From NCBI GenBank assembly GCA_964035545.1, contig OZ037767.1, forward strand, positions 22,549,128-22,613,127: a DNA stretch of 64,000 nucleotides, read 5' to 3'. A program made the translations under genes and the position numbers. Shown here piece by piece: positions 1 to 21,032 of the stretch. The notes under the pieces are model-generated. The model was given only the letters and a program-made list of their open reading frames with translations, searched no databases and was not told the DNA's origin. Within the stretch, counting starts at the first letter, position 1; each line of letters begins with the position of its first letter. The stretch is from Bugula neritina (Eukaryota > Bryozoa > Gymnolaemata > Cheilostomatida > Bugulidae).

Positions 1-348
1 AAAAATATCTTATCATTCAATCACGATTGCTCGTGTGCCACAGTAAAAGCCCCCGAGCCATGACCTAGGTTTATATGTTTAGAGTGACATGTATATTTGC
101 ATATGATCGATCTAAACGCTAAGAGCGAAATTTTCATGGATGCCACCAGCAAGAGAGACAACAGTAATAAACAATAAATACAGCATCTATTGCTATAATA
201 TATTTACTGCAAATGCAAATCTGTATCTATCGATTTTCAAGTCCATGAAAAATACACTAATTAATATTAATATATATATTAATACTAATACACACAAACA
301 TAATATTATTATTATGAAAAGGAGTATCTAATAACTAAGAATGTTCTA

Positions 349-461
349 GTAACTAGAGTAATGAGTAACTAGAGTAATGAGTAACTAGAGTAATGAGTAA
401 CTAAGAGTAATGAGTAACTAGAGTAATGAGTAACAAGAGTAATGAGTAACTAAGAGTAGTA
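349..461. repeat. 16-17 bp minisatellite
   Basis: About seven head-to-tail copies of a 16-17 bp unit, roughly gtaactagagtaatga with a one-base variant. It abuts the last readable codon of the CEP43-like gene. On the minus strand the unit contains TTAGTTACT, which resembles the gene's possible splice donor GTTAGTTACT at 467 and below. Confidence 0.85.
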
Positions 462-462
462 A

Positions 463-3422
463 CTAACCAGCGGAGAAGTCCGTGTCTGCTGCTCGGAACT
501 CGTCTGTCACGTATCTGTCTAGCATGTTTCTGTTGAAGTTAGGAAACATGTCTACAAACAGCTGCCTCAGCTCATCCTTTTCTATGGTCCCATTGCCATC
601 CTACAGTATAAGACACACATTATAAGGACTGAGCACAGATGATGCTTATTGAGATATGTTTACAGTACATGGGAATTACTAGCATGAACATATATTGACG
701 ATAAAGATATCTTCTGTAGCTGCTTCAAATTAATTATAGATATATAAACTATACCTACTATTACTAGTGTAAATGTATATTTACAATAAATGTATCTACT
801 ATAGCTGTTATGTATATAAATAAGTATATAGAATCAGTGCATCTAAATGATAACCTAAGCTGAATCAAATACGTAACAGAGTGCTGTAAAAACATTACTG
901 AAAAAAATTCCTTACAATACCTTAGAACTTGTAGTGTAACTCAAAAATAGTGCATTATAAATACTAGGTAGGTATTACCAATGTAGATACAATAAGGATA
1001 TGGATAGGTAAGAAGAAAAATCAAAGGAATTTTGCACCTGGTCATATTTGGAAAACTTGGTTTTGGCATCAGCTATCTGTTTGGAGGTAAGATCCTGGAA
1101 TAAAAGAACAAACTGGATTAATTCCCATTAGACCTGCACAGACTTTCTTTCACATTAACTATTAGGGCAAAAAGAGAAAATTATGAGAAAATCAAGGGCA
1201 GACGAAAACACATATTCCGTGGGTTACACAGAGCATACATAAAACAGATACATGATAGGTTTGAGAAAATACAGCTGACAGGCTAATGCAGGGTCAGCAC
1301 GCCACATGACTCGTTCTTGTAAGAATAGAACAAGGCTAACGCAGAATACTGTAGTTGGCAATTGCGTAACCAGATATGTTCACTATATGCAGACTGACTG
1401 GTGAATAGAAAATACCCCAATAGCACAAAGGTTAAGAGAGAAGAGTAAAATATAACTGTATAGACCTTAGAGCAAGCACACCGAAACATGTCATAAGATG
1501 TAATAGACAAATACATACAACATTAACCACAGTACATTACCTTTGGGATCAGAGACTCTATCTAAGATAATAGACATAAACTGCAATACACCATATAGGC
1601 AACAATGAGTCAACCAGAGCAGCCTTAATACAAGCTTTAGCAAAAAAAGTGTTGATTTGCAAATGAAAAAGTAGTCAATAGGTGATGTATACAACAGAGC
1701 CTATTGAAAACAATACGTATAGTCTGACAACACAGGCAGACATACATTTTGTGGTCGCCGTGGTGATAATGATTGATCTCCGGTACCAGCATGAGAGTTC
1801 TTGATGACTTGGGCTAGAAGAGGAAGTTGTTTATCGGAGGGTAGGCTGATACCAAGTGATTTGCACAGAGAGGGTCTACTCATTGACTGACAGTCCTACA
1901 AGAGAGAGAGAGAAGAAAACTTCAATAAAATACAAGTATAGAGCCAAAAGCACTGGGTGTAACTCTAACGAGCAAATATTTCGAACTAGCAAGAAATGAT
2001 ATAACAACAGTAAATAATAATAATATAAATGACACACTATTTTACACAACAAAAACATTTTTTACTTATATCTGATATATCTGATCAAGGTAGCTTTAGC
2101 ATAACAAAACAAATAGTGTGATATCAGACGGAAGTCTGATAACACACTATTTGTATTGTTATGCTAAAGCTACCTTGATCAGATATTCTTATACACTTAC
2201 AAAGCCAGTCTCTGGTTCAAACACAGTCTTAGAGAACTCCAACTCAAGACAGGTGAGATAGTCAACAATCAGCCCAGCCATTAATTGGCCTACCAATAGA
2301 TTCATATGTTATATATTCAAGGGATAAATATAATTCATAATAAAACAAGTTGAATGATGATAGTAGCTTCAATTGCATGGGAAGACAACCCAAGTTTAGA
2401 TCTCAACAAGGTCAGAATATTTCTTAGATAGATCTGTATAAATTCATTTATGCTTAAATATGTTAAATGATATACAAGAGACCACGACTGCTTGTTATGT
2501 ATCAAATCTTGTGATTGGCCAATAAATACAGATTAGAGAACAATGGTGATATGCAGCACCAACCTTCATCTGTAGCTAAACTGTCCTTTAATTTTTTATT
2601 CAACAGGTACATCTTATCCTAAAATACAAACCATTGTAGTTGTCAACTCACTGTTCTTTTTTAAAAATAAGAAATGCAGTAGCACAAAGCTAATGATGAG
2701 AAATCTTACTTGTGGAGCAACAGTTTCTTCCAGTGCAGTGAATATATTAGCTCGCAACATGGCCTGCAAATAACACATGAAAATTGAACTTTCATACTTT
2801 TGGTTCAATCTAGCCACTATATCAAACTATATTATAGTTTAAAGCACTAAATTATTCATATGTTGAAATGTACTTCCAACAATTAGCGATGACACCAGAT
2901 CACCCACATCTCATGATCTAATAATATATTTTATCAACAAAATTTCATTCGCAATATTACCCCTTGAATTCACATTTGCCCACAGTTTTTATCCATGTTA
3001 AAACTGCTCATAGTTAAGTATTGTAAGTGAGCTGAAGACTGTGTATTTAGGGCACAGGAGCAATCATGACCGAATGCTCTTCCTGAGATCAGTGATGATC
3101 TTGCTGACAGTTGAACTCATGACCTGACATTTACAAGGTCAATTTACAAGACTATAAGTAACTGATACTCTACGCTAACCGCTGGTCAACTGAGTAACAT
3201 TAAATCGATTTGACTTCATACTGATAATGTATAGTTGCAATGCAAAATGTGTCAGTAATTAATTTAGCGCAAATATTTATATTTCAGGCAGTTGAAAAAA
3301 ATTATACTAAAGCATATAACAAGCATAGCAAGAATCTGTACCTTAGCTTTACCAACTACCCCTCGTTGGTCTAGAGTTTCCAAAACTATATCTCTAAGTT
3401 CAGTGTCTTCTTCGAGGGACAT
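463..3422 (-). CDS. CEP43: CEP43/FOP-like centrosomal protein with C-terminal EF-hand
   Basis: Seven coding exons join without a phase error: 3422-3342, 2763-2710, 2618-2564, 2289-2201, 1895-1746, 1094-1038 and 600-463, giving 207 residues. The start MSLEEDTELRD, then ANIFTALEE and a LisH-like helix pair ending FEPETG, closely match the N-terminal dimerisation region of FOP (FGFR1OP/CEP43), a centriole and basal-body protein. The last two exons join to give a canonical EF-hand loop, DQDGNGTIEKDE, split exactly by an intron, followed by a partial second helix-loop. Human CEP43 has no EF-hand there as far as I recall. The protein is also about half the human length. The stop TAG at 465-463 overlaps a possible donor (GTTAGT at 467-462), so a further exon completing a second EF-hand beyond the window edge is possible. 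A TTTACAG just upstream of the ATG suggests a 5' UTR intron. Family assignment is firm; the 3' end is not. Confidence 0.8.
2077..2186. repeat. near-perfect 110-bp inverted repeat
   Basis: Two ~52-base arms (atatctgatcaaggtagc... and its reverse complement) flank a loop of only about 4 bases. The hairpin lies in intron 4 of the CEP43-like gene, about 14 bases inside the splice donor at 2200-2199. It has the form of a small fold-back transposable element or a recent snap-back duplication. No coding capacity is seen. Confidence 0.9.
3051..3192 (-). mobile_element. diverged SINE copy (copy A)
   Basis: Read on the minus strand, this stretch carries the central segment of the local SINE family (compare aggaagagcattcggtcatgattgc...cctgtgcc here with the copy at 21252-21470), preceded by a degenerate tRNA-like head. 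It is the most diverged of four copies in the window. Both the A box and the 3' tail are hard to see. Confidence 0.6.
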
Positions 3423-5645
3423 CTTGTCAATATATGAGTAAACTGTAAATTAATAAAATAATATGTATTTGTTACAGCATTGCATAAACTGTATCTGGTA
3501 ATTGTATGCTTTATGGTGTTTTTGTGCTAGACTATTACTTATGCTTTTTCTGTGTTGGCTTTTAAGCTGAACTCTGCTAGTATAAACTAGTATAAATAGG
3601 TTGAAGTTTCACTGCATAAATCAGTTGAATATTCTACATCGAATAAACTACAACTCAAGAATCATCAAACTTTTTATGTTATAACAGTATTGTTAAGTAG
3701 TGAGACACCGTAATAAATATAAATAAATTATCTGCAACTTTTATAACAAATGCAAGTTCACTATTGAGACAGGAAAATTTGGGGCTATAAAAATTACTTG
3801 CTTATGTTGAGCTGAACATAAATAAAGAGGCTTCCTTTAGTTATTAATCTAAAAATAATGAATTTGAGTAATAGGCTAATTTATAGTTAACTACAAGCTG
3901 GTCAAAGTGAAATGTAAAAAAATTAAAAAGGACAAATTAACTTCCTGTTTCAGCACTCATAAAACAATAAAAAATTAGCTTCAAGTTGGAAGAGTAAAAA
4001 AGGCAGCACAACACACCACTCAGCTACACTTTGTTAATGGATATAAGTAGATGAATGATTGTATGAGTGTTTGTGTTGTTATTACTACCAGTAGGAATAT
4101 AACTAGGGGTATTATTTTACACGTATAGTGTAGCTGTATTGTTTTATGTAAGGCTGTTGTTAAGAAAATCGAGCTGGAGATAACTACATCATTTACATCA
4201 GGTTTAGGTATAATCTTAACATATCATAATAGCTATTTAATAACTAGTGCAACTATAACTAAAAATAACAAATACCAATTTCCAATTCAAGTCAGAAAAT
4301 TTACTTTTACTCTTGCTTAGGCTCCGTTAATAATAATAATTACTCTTAGTAAAGTATTATTATAGCTAGAATAGTACAATTATTACAATAATTATGTATA
4401 CTTCCATTACGATTAGTATATAGTAATAACTAACAACTAAAGCAATTTTAAAAGTAAAAGATAAGTCACTACGATTAGGTGCCACTGCGAGTGGTATTGT
4501 CAAACTCAAAGTCAATGTCATTTTGATTATCTTTGGCTCTCTCACTTTGACTTTCAGTCAGACAGTGACTCTCACGTTCAGTCTCACTCTTTGAATGACA
4601 AACTAGAGCTACTCTGAATAATCATTATCAATATGAATATCATTATGATTATCATTATGAATATGATAATTATTCATATTGATTTTAAACTTGAAGAAAA
4701 AAACTAAACTTAATCATAATTTAAATTATAATAATAATGTTATATTTATCGTAAGTATTATATTAATTAATTTTATAGTTGTACTAATAGTAATAGTAAT
4801 AGATGAATAATTTAATTATTTTAATTTAAATTTTTATTAATTACAAATTAACCAATACAGATTCAGATTGGGACAATCAGTATGACTCGGACTTTTATTA
4901 ATTAGGCAAATGTATTTTAATTCTTAAATGTAAGGTTTCTTAATATTATATTTATTATTAAAACTATTACTGTTGTTGATCAGCAAACATTAGTAGGGAG
5001 TTTATCACTTTATGGCCTCCAGTATCGAACGTGAAGTTTTGCTTTCATTTTCAAACTCAACATTTTTGAAGTGTCAAGGCTATTACTAGGCAAGCGACAA
5101 AATTCTTTTCCATTATGGAAGACAACTCAAACTATTTTCTCAAATCGCAATGAAAAGGGACTAGAAAATATAATTATGGTAATAATTATTCGGACTAAAG
5201 GCGTGCTAAGAATAAAAATTGCGCTCATCTACATTTGGCAAATATGATTAAGATGACAACTCTATAATATAGATAGCGTGAGATATTGTGATAGATTCTC
5301 ATCCTCTACTGTTCTCAAGTAACTGCGTGTGTCAGTATTATAATTACTGTTGCGTATATTTTGAATGCTGTAATTGTAGCTAAGTTGCACTAGCTTTCTA
5401 ATGTCTTATTATTGCGATTAAGCTTTCAGTATAATGTAATTTTCATTAAATACGCATTTCCAGAGTTATTTTCCCTTTTTTTGCTATTTCATCGTTTTGC
5501 ATTAATACTGATACTGGAAATTTGTGTAGCTTTTATGAATGCCTTCAATAGGTTGTTATTATAGCTAAATTCTTGGCCTATTGAATTATTCATTCTCCTT
5601 TGTCTATTTTTCTTTTGTTACTGTCAAGCTTAACTTTCTTTTGTC
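3423..5645. other. intergenic, no gene seen
   Basis: AT-rich sequence upstream of the CEP43-like gene. I see no open frame with coding character. It holds simple-sequence patches (for example imperfect tat/cat repeats at about 4620-4680) and presumably the CEP43-like promoter and any 5' UTR exon, which I cannot place. Confidence 0.6.
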
Positions 5646-5831
5646 TGTTGGAACATTCTAGATGTGAATTCTTGTGTATAAAAGCAGGCGAGTTTCCAGT
5701 GTAGATTCAGACTACTACTGGAGCTCGCTGGTAGTAGGACCACATGAGCTGTATCTGATACAATAAAGGTTATCCTCATTTGTACTCAAATACTTGGCTT
5801 ATTCTTTCTAGAGCATGTAGGCACTAGTTGC
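5646..5831 (+). mobile_element. possible solo LTR
   Basis: The block starts TGTTGGAACATTCTAGA, has a TATA box (tataaaag, 5677-5684) and then a polyadenylation signal (caataaa, 5761-5767) about 85 bases later, and ends near gcactagttgca. That order is what an LTR's U3-R-U5 looks like, and no reading frame follows. I could not see a primer-binding site or a second copy, so an ordinary promoter fragment is the alternative. Confidence 0.35.
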
Positions 5832-6015
5832 ATTCAGAACCCACAGTTTACTACAATATTATAGCCCATCGAACTCAGTGTTATAGCCCTTAGGATCTAG
5901 ATTTTTTGATGATCAATCTAGCGCGGCAAAGCTTCTGTACTCCCATAACAAACATCATGTAGTAATGCAATATTTAAAATATTATTGTCAAGGTGGGTAA
6001 GAAATAAGTGTGATA

Positions 6016-6184
6016 ATGAATAATTCTATAAGCAGCTTCAAATTGGCGGTGACTGAGTGCAGTGATTTGCGAATCTCAAGTTTGGAGTTGAGGGCTCGAC
6101 AAACCCTAGCTCTAAACTTGAGAACCGCAAACTTCTGCACTCAGTTACCCCAAACTTGGAGCTGCTTGTAAAACTATTCGTGCA
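6016..6184. repeat. imperfect fold-back element
   Basis: Arms of about 75-80 bases: agcagcttcaaattggcggt... at about 6031 pairs with the reverse complement ending ...cttggagctgct near 6166. Match is roughly 80 percent by eye, with a short loop near 6105. It looks like an aged fold-back or MITE-type element in intergenic DNA. Confidence 0.75.
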
Positions 6185-6394
6185 TCACTGCTAAGACGAA
6201 GCGAAAGCTATCCAAGTTCAAACTCTACGTGAAATTGCTCATTCAGCTTAAAGCTGATTTTGCAATAGCAATCAGTATGAGTATCACTAACTCTCAAGCC
6301 TATGTTTAAGGTTCTTGGCGCTTTTAATTACTCAACGTTCAAAGACATGCCGATGTGCATGATGCATGATGTTGCAGTTGTCATTCATTGATTC

Positions 6395-6650
6395 AATTAG
6401 TGAATTAGTATTACTATTACTAATACTATTAGTATTATTATTAGTGAATTAGTAAATTACTATAACTATTACTATTTTAATTTACTTTCACTTTTAGTAA
6501 TGGTATTAGTATTACTATTAGTATCACTGTATTACTAATAGTAATACTATTAGTATTAGTATTACTGGTATTACTATTAGTCTTAGATTTACTCATTTTG
6601 GTTTAGCAAATTACTAATTGTAATTCATATTGTATTAGTATTACACTATT
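6395..6650. repeat. degenerate trinucleotide-type repeat (tat/act/tta)
   Basis: Irregular runs of attactattag-type sequence, with a short interruption near 6480. Low-complexity DNA immediately upstream of the LINE fragment. No unit is cleanly conserved. Confidence 0.7.
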
Positions 6651-6689
6651 AGTAGGCAAGTAGCTACTGGCATTTGAAAGGTACGACAA

Positions 6690-8330
6690 GCTAAAGGAGT
6701 CAAGTAAGGCTTGTTAAACGAAATTGACAGCTCACCTCTCATCCTAAGGAGTGCGCAGACACGTTCAACCATCATTTTCACTGACAGTTTGCCACAGATC
6801 ATCAACTATTCAGTATTTATATATAGCTCTAGCACCCACACAGGAGTTACTTATGTATCTGCCTCTCGAGTAGCAAAAATGATACAAGACTTAAAATACG
6901 GAAAGGCTCCAGGACTAGATGGCTTCTGAAAAGCTGATCTCAGCATAGACATAGAACAAACTGCTGTTTGTCTCAGTTACATCTTTCAGGTTTCTCTTGC
7001 AACTGGAAAGCTTCCATCAGAAAGGAGGACAGCCAACAACTCACCTCTTAACAAGTCAGGGTTCACAAACAATGTCAACAACTATTGACCCATTTTATTG
7101 ACAAGTATTCCTTGTAAGGTGTTAGAGCATTTGGTACTGAGAAACCTGCTGGATAAAATTGACTCTAAGCTAAACAATAGGCAGCACAGATTTAGAAAAG
7201 ATTTCTCTTGTGAAACGCAAATATGTGCAACTATTCATGATATACTTCATTTTACAGTTACACGCCAAACTGTTCATGCAGCTGTTTTGGACTTCACTAA
7301 AGCATTTGATCGAGTGCCTCATGCCCTTCTAATGAAAAAGCTTTCAGAGATGGCAGATTTGGATGACTACATCCTACGCTGGATAAATAACTTTCTAACC
7401 AAACGTACGCAGAGAGGGGTTTTACAAGGCCACACCTCAAATTCGTTACCACTTACCTCAGGTGTGCCACAAAGATGGGTTTTGGGACTAATATTCTTCC
7501 TCATTTTTATTAATGACCTACCTGACTGTCTTGACTGCTCATATGTTTTGTTTTCTGATGACACCCTTGTCTACCAGAAGATAGCATCATTTAGTGACTG
7601 CAGCAGGTTCTAGCGAAATCTAGGTTCTCTTGGTGCATGGTCAGACAAGTGGAGTATGCCATTCAACATCTCTAAGAGCGAAATAATAAGTTTTAACTCT
7701 ATAGGAGATACTTCCAATTACACATAGGTCAGTGCTATATTATATAGACTACAAAATACTTAGGTGTTACACTGCAATCAGATTGCAGGTTCAACAACTA
7801 TATATCAAATAAAATACTAAATGCCAGAACACAATTGGGTATAATTAAAAGAGCTCTCTACTGGGCTCCCGATTGAGCTCGATTGATTACATACAAAGCC
7901 TTGTGTATACCACATCTTGAGTATGCTAGCACAGCTGAGAGCCAACTTTGCAAGAAGGGTGTTCTGACTTAGAAAAGATACAAGTGGATTCAGTGCGATT
8001 CATAGCCAATATTAAAAGCCGAAGATGTCGAAAGTGCCATGAAGAAGCTCTGCGTTCAGCTTCTTGAACATTGAAGAAGAACCAGTATTAATCTCCTTAT
8101 GAAGATTCTGGCAAAAGAAGAACAACATCTGGCTCTCAGCTCTGCCTATGATCATCTGCTGAACAAATCAACGAACAGCACTATACAGACTCGCTCCCAA
8201 GCGAGGGGCAGCCCCGAACAGTCAGTATTAACAGTACCAATTACCTGAACGGTTTTCTCCCAAAGACTATCCGGCATCTGAAAATTGGTCGCAATCAAAG
8301 CAACAATTCAGAAATCTTCACATAGACAGG
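6690..8330 (+). pseudogene. 5'-truncated non-LTR retrotransposon, RT remnant
   Basis: One frame reads through much of a LINE-type reverse transcriptase (jockey/CR1-like): an upstream KAPGLDG segment, the fingers/palm region, a DFTKAFDRVPH block, a SGVPQ block and a catalytic block reading FSDDT in place of the usual F-A-D-D. The frame is broken by stops at about 6927, 7086 and 7611. A frameshift near 7740 then leads to thumb and C-terminal segments (KYLGVTL, PHLEYAS) with more stops. The GSVLGP-type motif reads RWVLGL. The endonuclease domain is missing, so the copy is 5'-truncated and dead. The start is set by where homology becomes readable; the 3' end is approximate. Confidence 0.85.
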
Positions 8331-8591
8331 ATTAAGTTCTTGTTCAATAAATACAGCCCAACCAGTACTAACTGTATGGCTATTGACTAATGACTGTCCA
8401 ACATATCCATATGCGGCACACCCCTTCCTCCCTCTAGGCAGTCCAGTGTGATGATCACTTTGAGTAATTTCGAGTAGGTTATTAGCATTACTATTAGTAT
8501 TAGTATAAGTATTACTATATAGTAACTCTAATTTTATTAGTAAATCAATCATGATGTCAATAATAATGATAATCTTAATCATAATGATAAT

Positions 8592-8836
8592 AAAAACTCA
8601 CGCCAGTTTATAGTCACTATCCCTGTGAGAGAAACCTCTGAGGGGAGGCCTGATGAAAAAGGACTTTTTAATTGGGCTAAGGACTTATTCATATGTGGTT
8701 CAGGAGTAATTATGGCTGTATGGTTTTTTTAATGGCATCACCAATCACAATGGCCCTTATTACTATTAGGGATTGAACCCATGACCTCTGGTTTACTGAG
8801 CCAGCTCTCTAACTCCTAGACCACGGCTGCTCCCTA
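8592..8836 (-). mobile_element. tRNA-derived SINE (copy B)
   Basis: On the minus strand it begins gggagcagccgtggtctagg (A-box-like TGGTCTAGG), then gggttcaatccc (B-box-like), a central segment with aataagtccttag, and a 3' end with cagggatagtgactataaactggc followed by a T-rich tail. It matches the copies at 15039-15208 and 21252-21470. The boxes look like a tRNA gene but the body is too long and lacks a cloverleaf. Confidence 0.85.
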
Positions 8837-8839
8837 TAA

Positions 8840-9620
8840 TCATAATGATGATGGTGATGGCATAATATAAATAATATTATTATTATAGTCAATATTATGT
8901 GTTCTCTTAAAGTTTAATATAATAGCTTATTCTTAGATTTTATAACTATAACCAATAGCATAAGGACTGTCACTGCCCCATAAAATTATATCATATATGT
9001 ATCAGCTATTTAAAAATAAACTTTTAGTATTTATCTGTTGAATACAAAATAAATATAAAATAAAGCACTAAGATTCTCTTGGTGTAGCGTAGTTAGTCAC
9101 CAATTTTTTCTCCAAAGTTTCTTGTGCTCCATTAAGGATTTATTTGTATGTAGCTGTGCAGTTGAGAAATATATGTGGGTGGGTGTCCTTTGCAGAGTTA
9201 TTGCTGTAAAAAACCGATGGAGATTGAACCATCTAGCAACAGCTTTGAATATTACATCACTGATTTAAATGGGTTGAGCTTCTCTCACATTGGCTAAATT
9301 AATCACCAACAGTTTTTGTGTAATATAGCACCACTTTTTATGCTTTCATTGTTTTGCTCAACTTCATTTTGTATATGTACTTTTTTGTTGTTGGTGTAGC
9401 TACTTTTTTATACTTTCTTTACTTCATCTTCAGTTAGAAAGTCTTGCCCTCTACGAATGTGACTGGTTTGAAAGCGGCCTAATATGTTGCACTTACATAC
9501 TTAGTTGTTCATGCTTTAGGTCAGTGTATATTTTTAATAGCCAATGAAATGAATGAAAACTGAAAAATGATATACTTGAAGTAAAAGGTTATATGGCCTT
9601 TTATGTTACAGTCACCTACC
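8840..9620. other. intergenic, NSUN4 upstream region
   Basis: No coding signal. It must contain the NSUN4 promoter, but I see no decisive element. Confidence 0.5.
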
Positions 9621-9623
9621 AAC

Positions 9624-19092
<9,469 letters not shown>

Positions 19093-20189
19093 CCATGGCA
19101 AGCGTTCTTCATCATGAAGTGAGTTTCTTGGATGCTGTGTTTTGATTGGCTGATGACTGAGCTCCACCCATTCCTTGGCCTGTTATATGAGCCTCTACAA
19201 GTGTTCATGACATTGCGTCGCCTCTATTTTCAACACCAAGTTTGTCTAATGTTTAGTCATTGTCACTTTTCTGCTCATTAACTCCTTGCCAGCAAGCATA
19301 ACTCTAAATCTTTTTGGTTCAAAAAGGTTCTTTTATAAAATTTGAACACTTGTCTATCTTATGAATAATCTCCTGGAATTGTCTGTCCAATGTAATAGCC
19401 ATATAGTTTTAAGTGGTTCAGTAATCCACTGTGTGTTGTCTTCTCTATTCAGATGTTTAGAAGTAGAAGACAACTATAATGCTGTACATAAAACTGTATA
19501 TATTTTTACAAATTTGTAAAATAGTTGTGTTTAGTGTTGGTGCTCATCTCTTGCATTGTACAGTATATCAGTATTAATGTATTTTCATTATCTTGTTATA
19601 TTATGTTTCCATTACTAATGGCAGTACAATATTGATGATGATTACGGGTTTGGGTGCTTGAATTTCCAAGGCTTCATGTAGTTTCTTATGAGAGCAGCTC
19701 GTTGAAAAGAAATTGTCGAAGTCTAATATGTGCCACATTGAAATGTTCTATTTTAGGCCAGTTTCAGTATTCTTCCTCAAGTATCTAACTTGTACCCTGA
19801 TGTCCTGTTATCTTGATATTTTGACTATGTCATACAATTTTCATTTTGGCAGCTTTCAAGTTTTATGTATTTCTATACATAAATAATAAATATGTTTCTG
19901 TAGCTTATATTACTATCAAGTGTGTGTACTTTAACATGCTAGCACAGTGCTGTAGAGTTGATGCTGTAATATGCAGAGTGTGAACTTAATTATGAAAATG
20001 AAGTTTTTTTTCTTCAGAAATTCAATTTACCCGTATATTGATTAATAACTATAATTTTACTTACTACTTTAGTAATAGTATTATATATTTGCTTTAAATC
20101 ACAAAAACCCCTGTGCCCTTTTTTGATATAAAAAAAATTCTATTCATCTATATTAACATATTTTAAGACTCCAATATATTTTTATAATC
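19093..20189 (+). other. NSUN4 3' untranslated region and flank
   Basis: No coding signal. A polyadenylation signal candidate (aataaa, 19885-19890) lies about 800 bases after the stop. Where the transcript ends is not determined. Confidence 0.5.
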
Positions 20190-20537
20190 AGATAGTATAT
20201 GTAGAATGTGAACTGTAGACTGTATAGTATATGTAGAATGTGAACTGTAGACTGTGCTATATGTAGAATGTGAACTGTAGACTGTGCTATATGTAGAATG
20301 TGAACTGTAGATTGTGTAGGATATGTAGAATGTGAACTGTAGACTGTATAGTATATGTAGAATGTGAACTGTAGATTGTGTAGTATATGTAGAATGTGAA
20401 CTGTAGATTGTGTAGTATATGTAGAATGTGAACTGTAGATTGTGTAGTATATGTAGAATGTGAACTGTAGATTGTGTAGTATATGTATAATGTGAACTGT
20501 AGATTGTGTAGTATATGTATAATGTGAACTGTAGATT
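20190..20537. repeat. 30-32 bp minisatellite
   Basis: About eleven copies of a unit like tatgtagaatgtgaactg followed by tagattgtgtag. Shorter variants occur at the 5' end, and a g-to-t change (tataatg) is shared by the last copies. Intergenic, between NSUN4 and the small gene at 21033. Confidence 0.95.
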
Positions 20538-21032
20538 ATAAGCGGAATACTAAATTATTTGTCTAAACTTCCAAATACTTCCATAAAGTTTATCTTTTAA
20601 TAACAAGCGGAAAGTGGAGCATTTCATGTAAATATAGATTTTATTGGCTATTTATGACAGCATTGATTGATTGTCTGCCCACTTATAGCTGACTATTCTG
20701 ACAGCGTTAGTGCTGATGAACATCTATTCTATGTAATTACAGTCTATAAAGTATAAGCAGCAATTTTGAGAGATAGAAAGGTCATCCATCAACTAGAGAC
20801 AGGGGCTCTACCTGTAGTATAATTACACATTGAGCACAAAGATATGCACATCATTGTAACACGTAGTACAGGTGTTCTTTCACATGATAGCAGGTATAAC
20901 AGGTACTCTATTAGCATTACCCTACATACACACCATCTAGCCGCGTCTAATGGTATACCATTTGATTAATGAGTGTTATCGTGCATGGGCCAGCCTTTTC
21001 TTTACTCTTCGTACTGTGGTCAGCTCTAAAAT

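Noticed and set aside
140-331. Open frame of 63 codons at the window start
   Set aside because: Asn/Ile/Tyr-rich translation of AT-rich DNA; no family resemblance or splice context.
8295-8582. Minus-strand open frame of 95 codons
   Set aside because: It overlaps the LINE 3' end and AT-rich simple sequence and shows no coding character.
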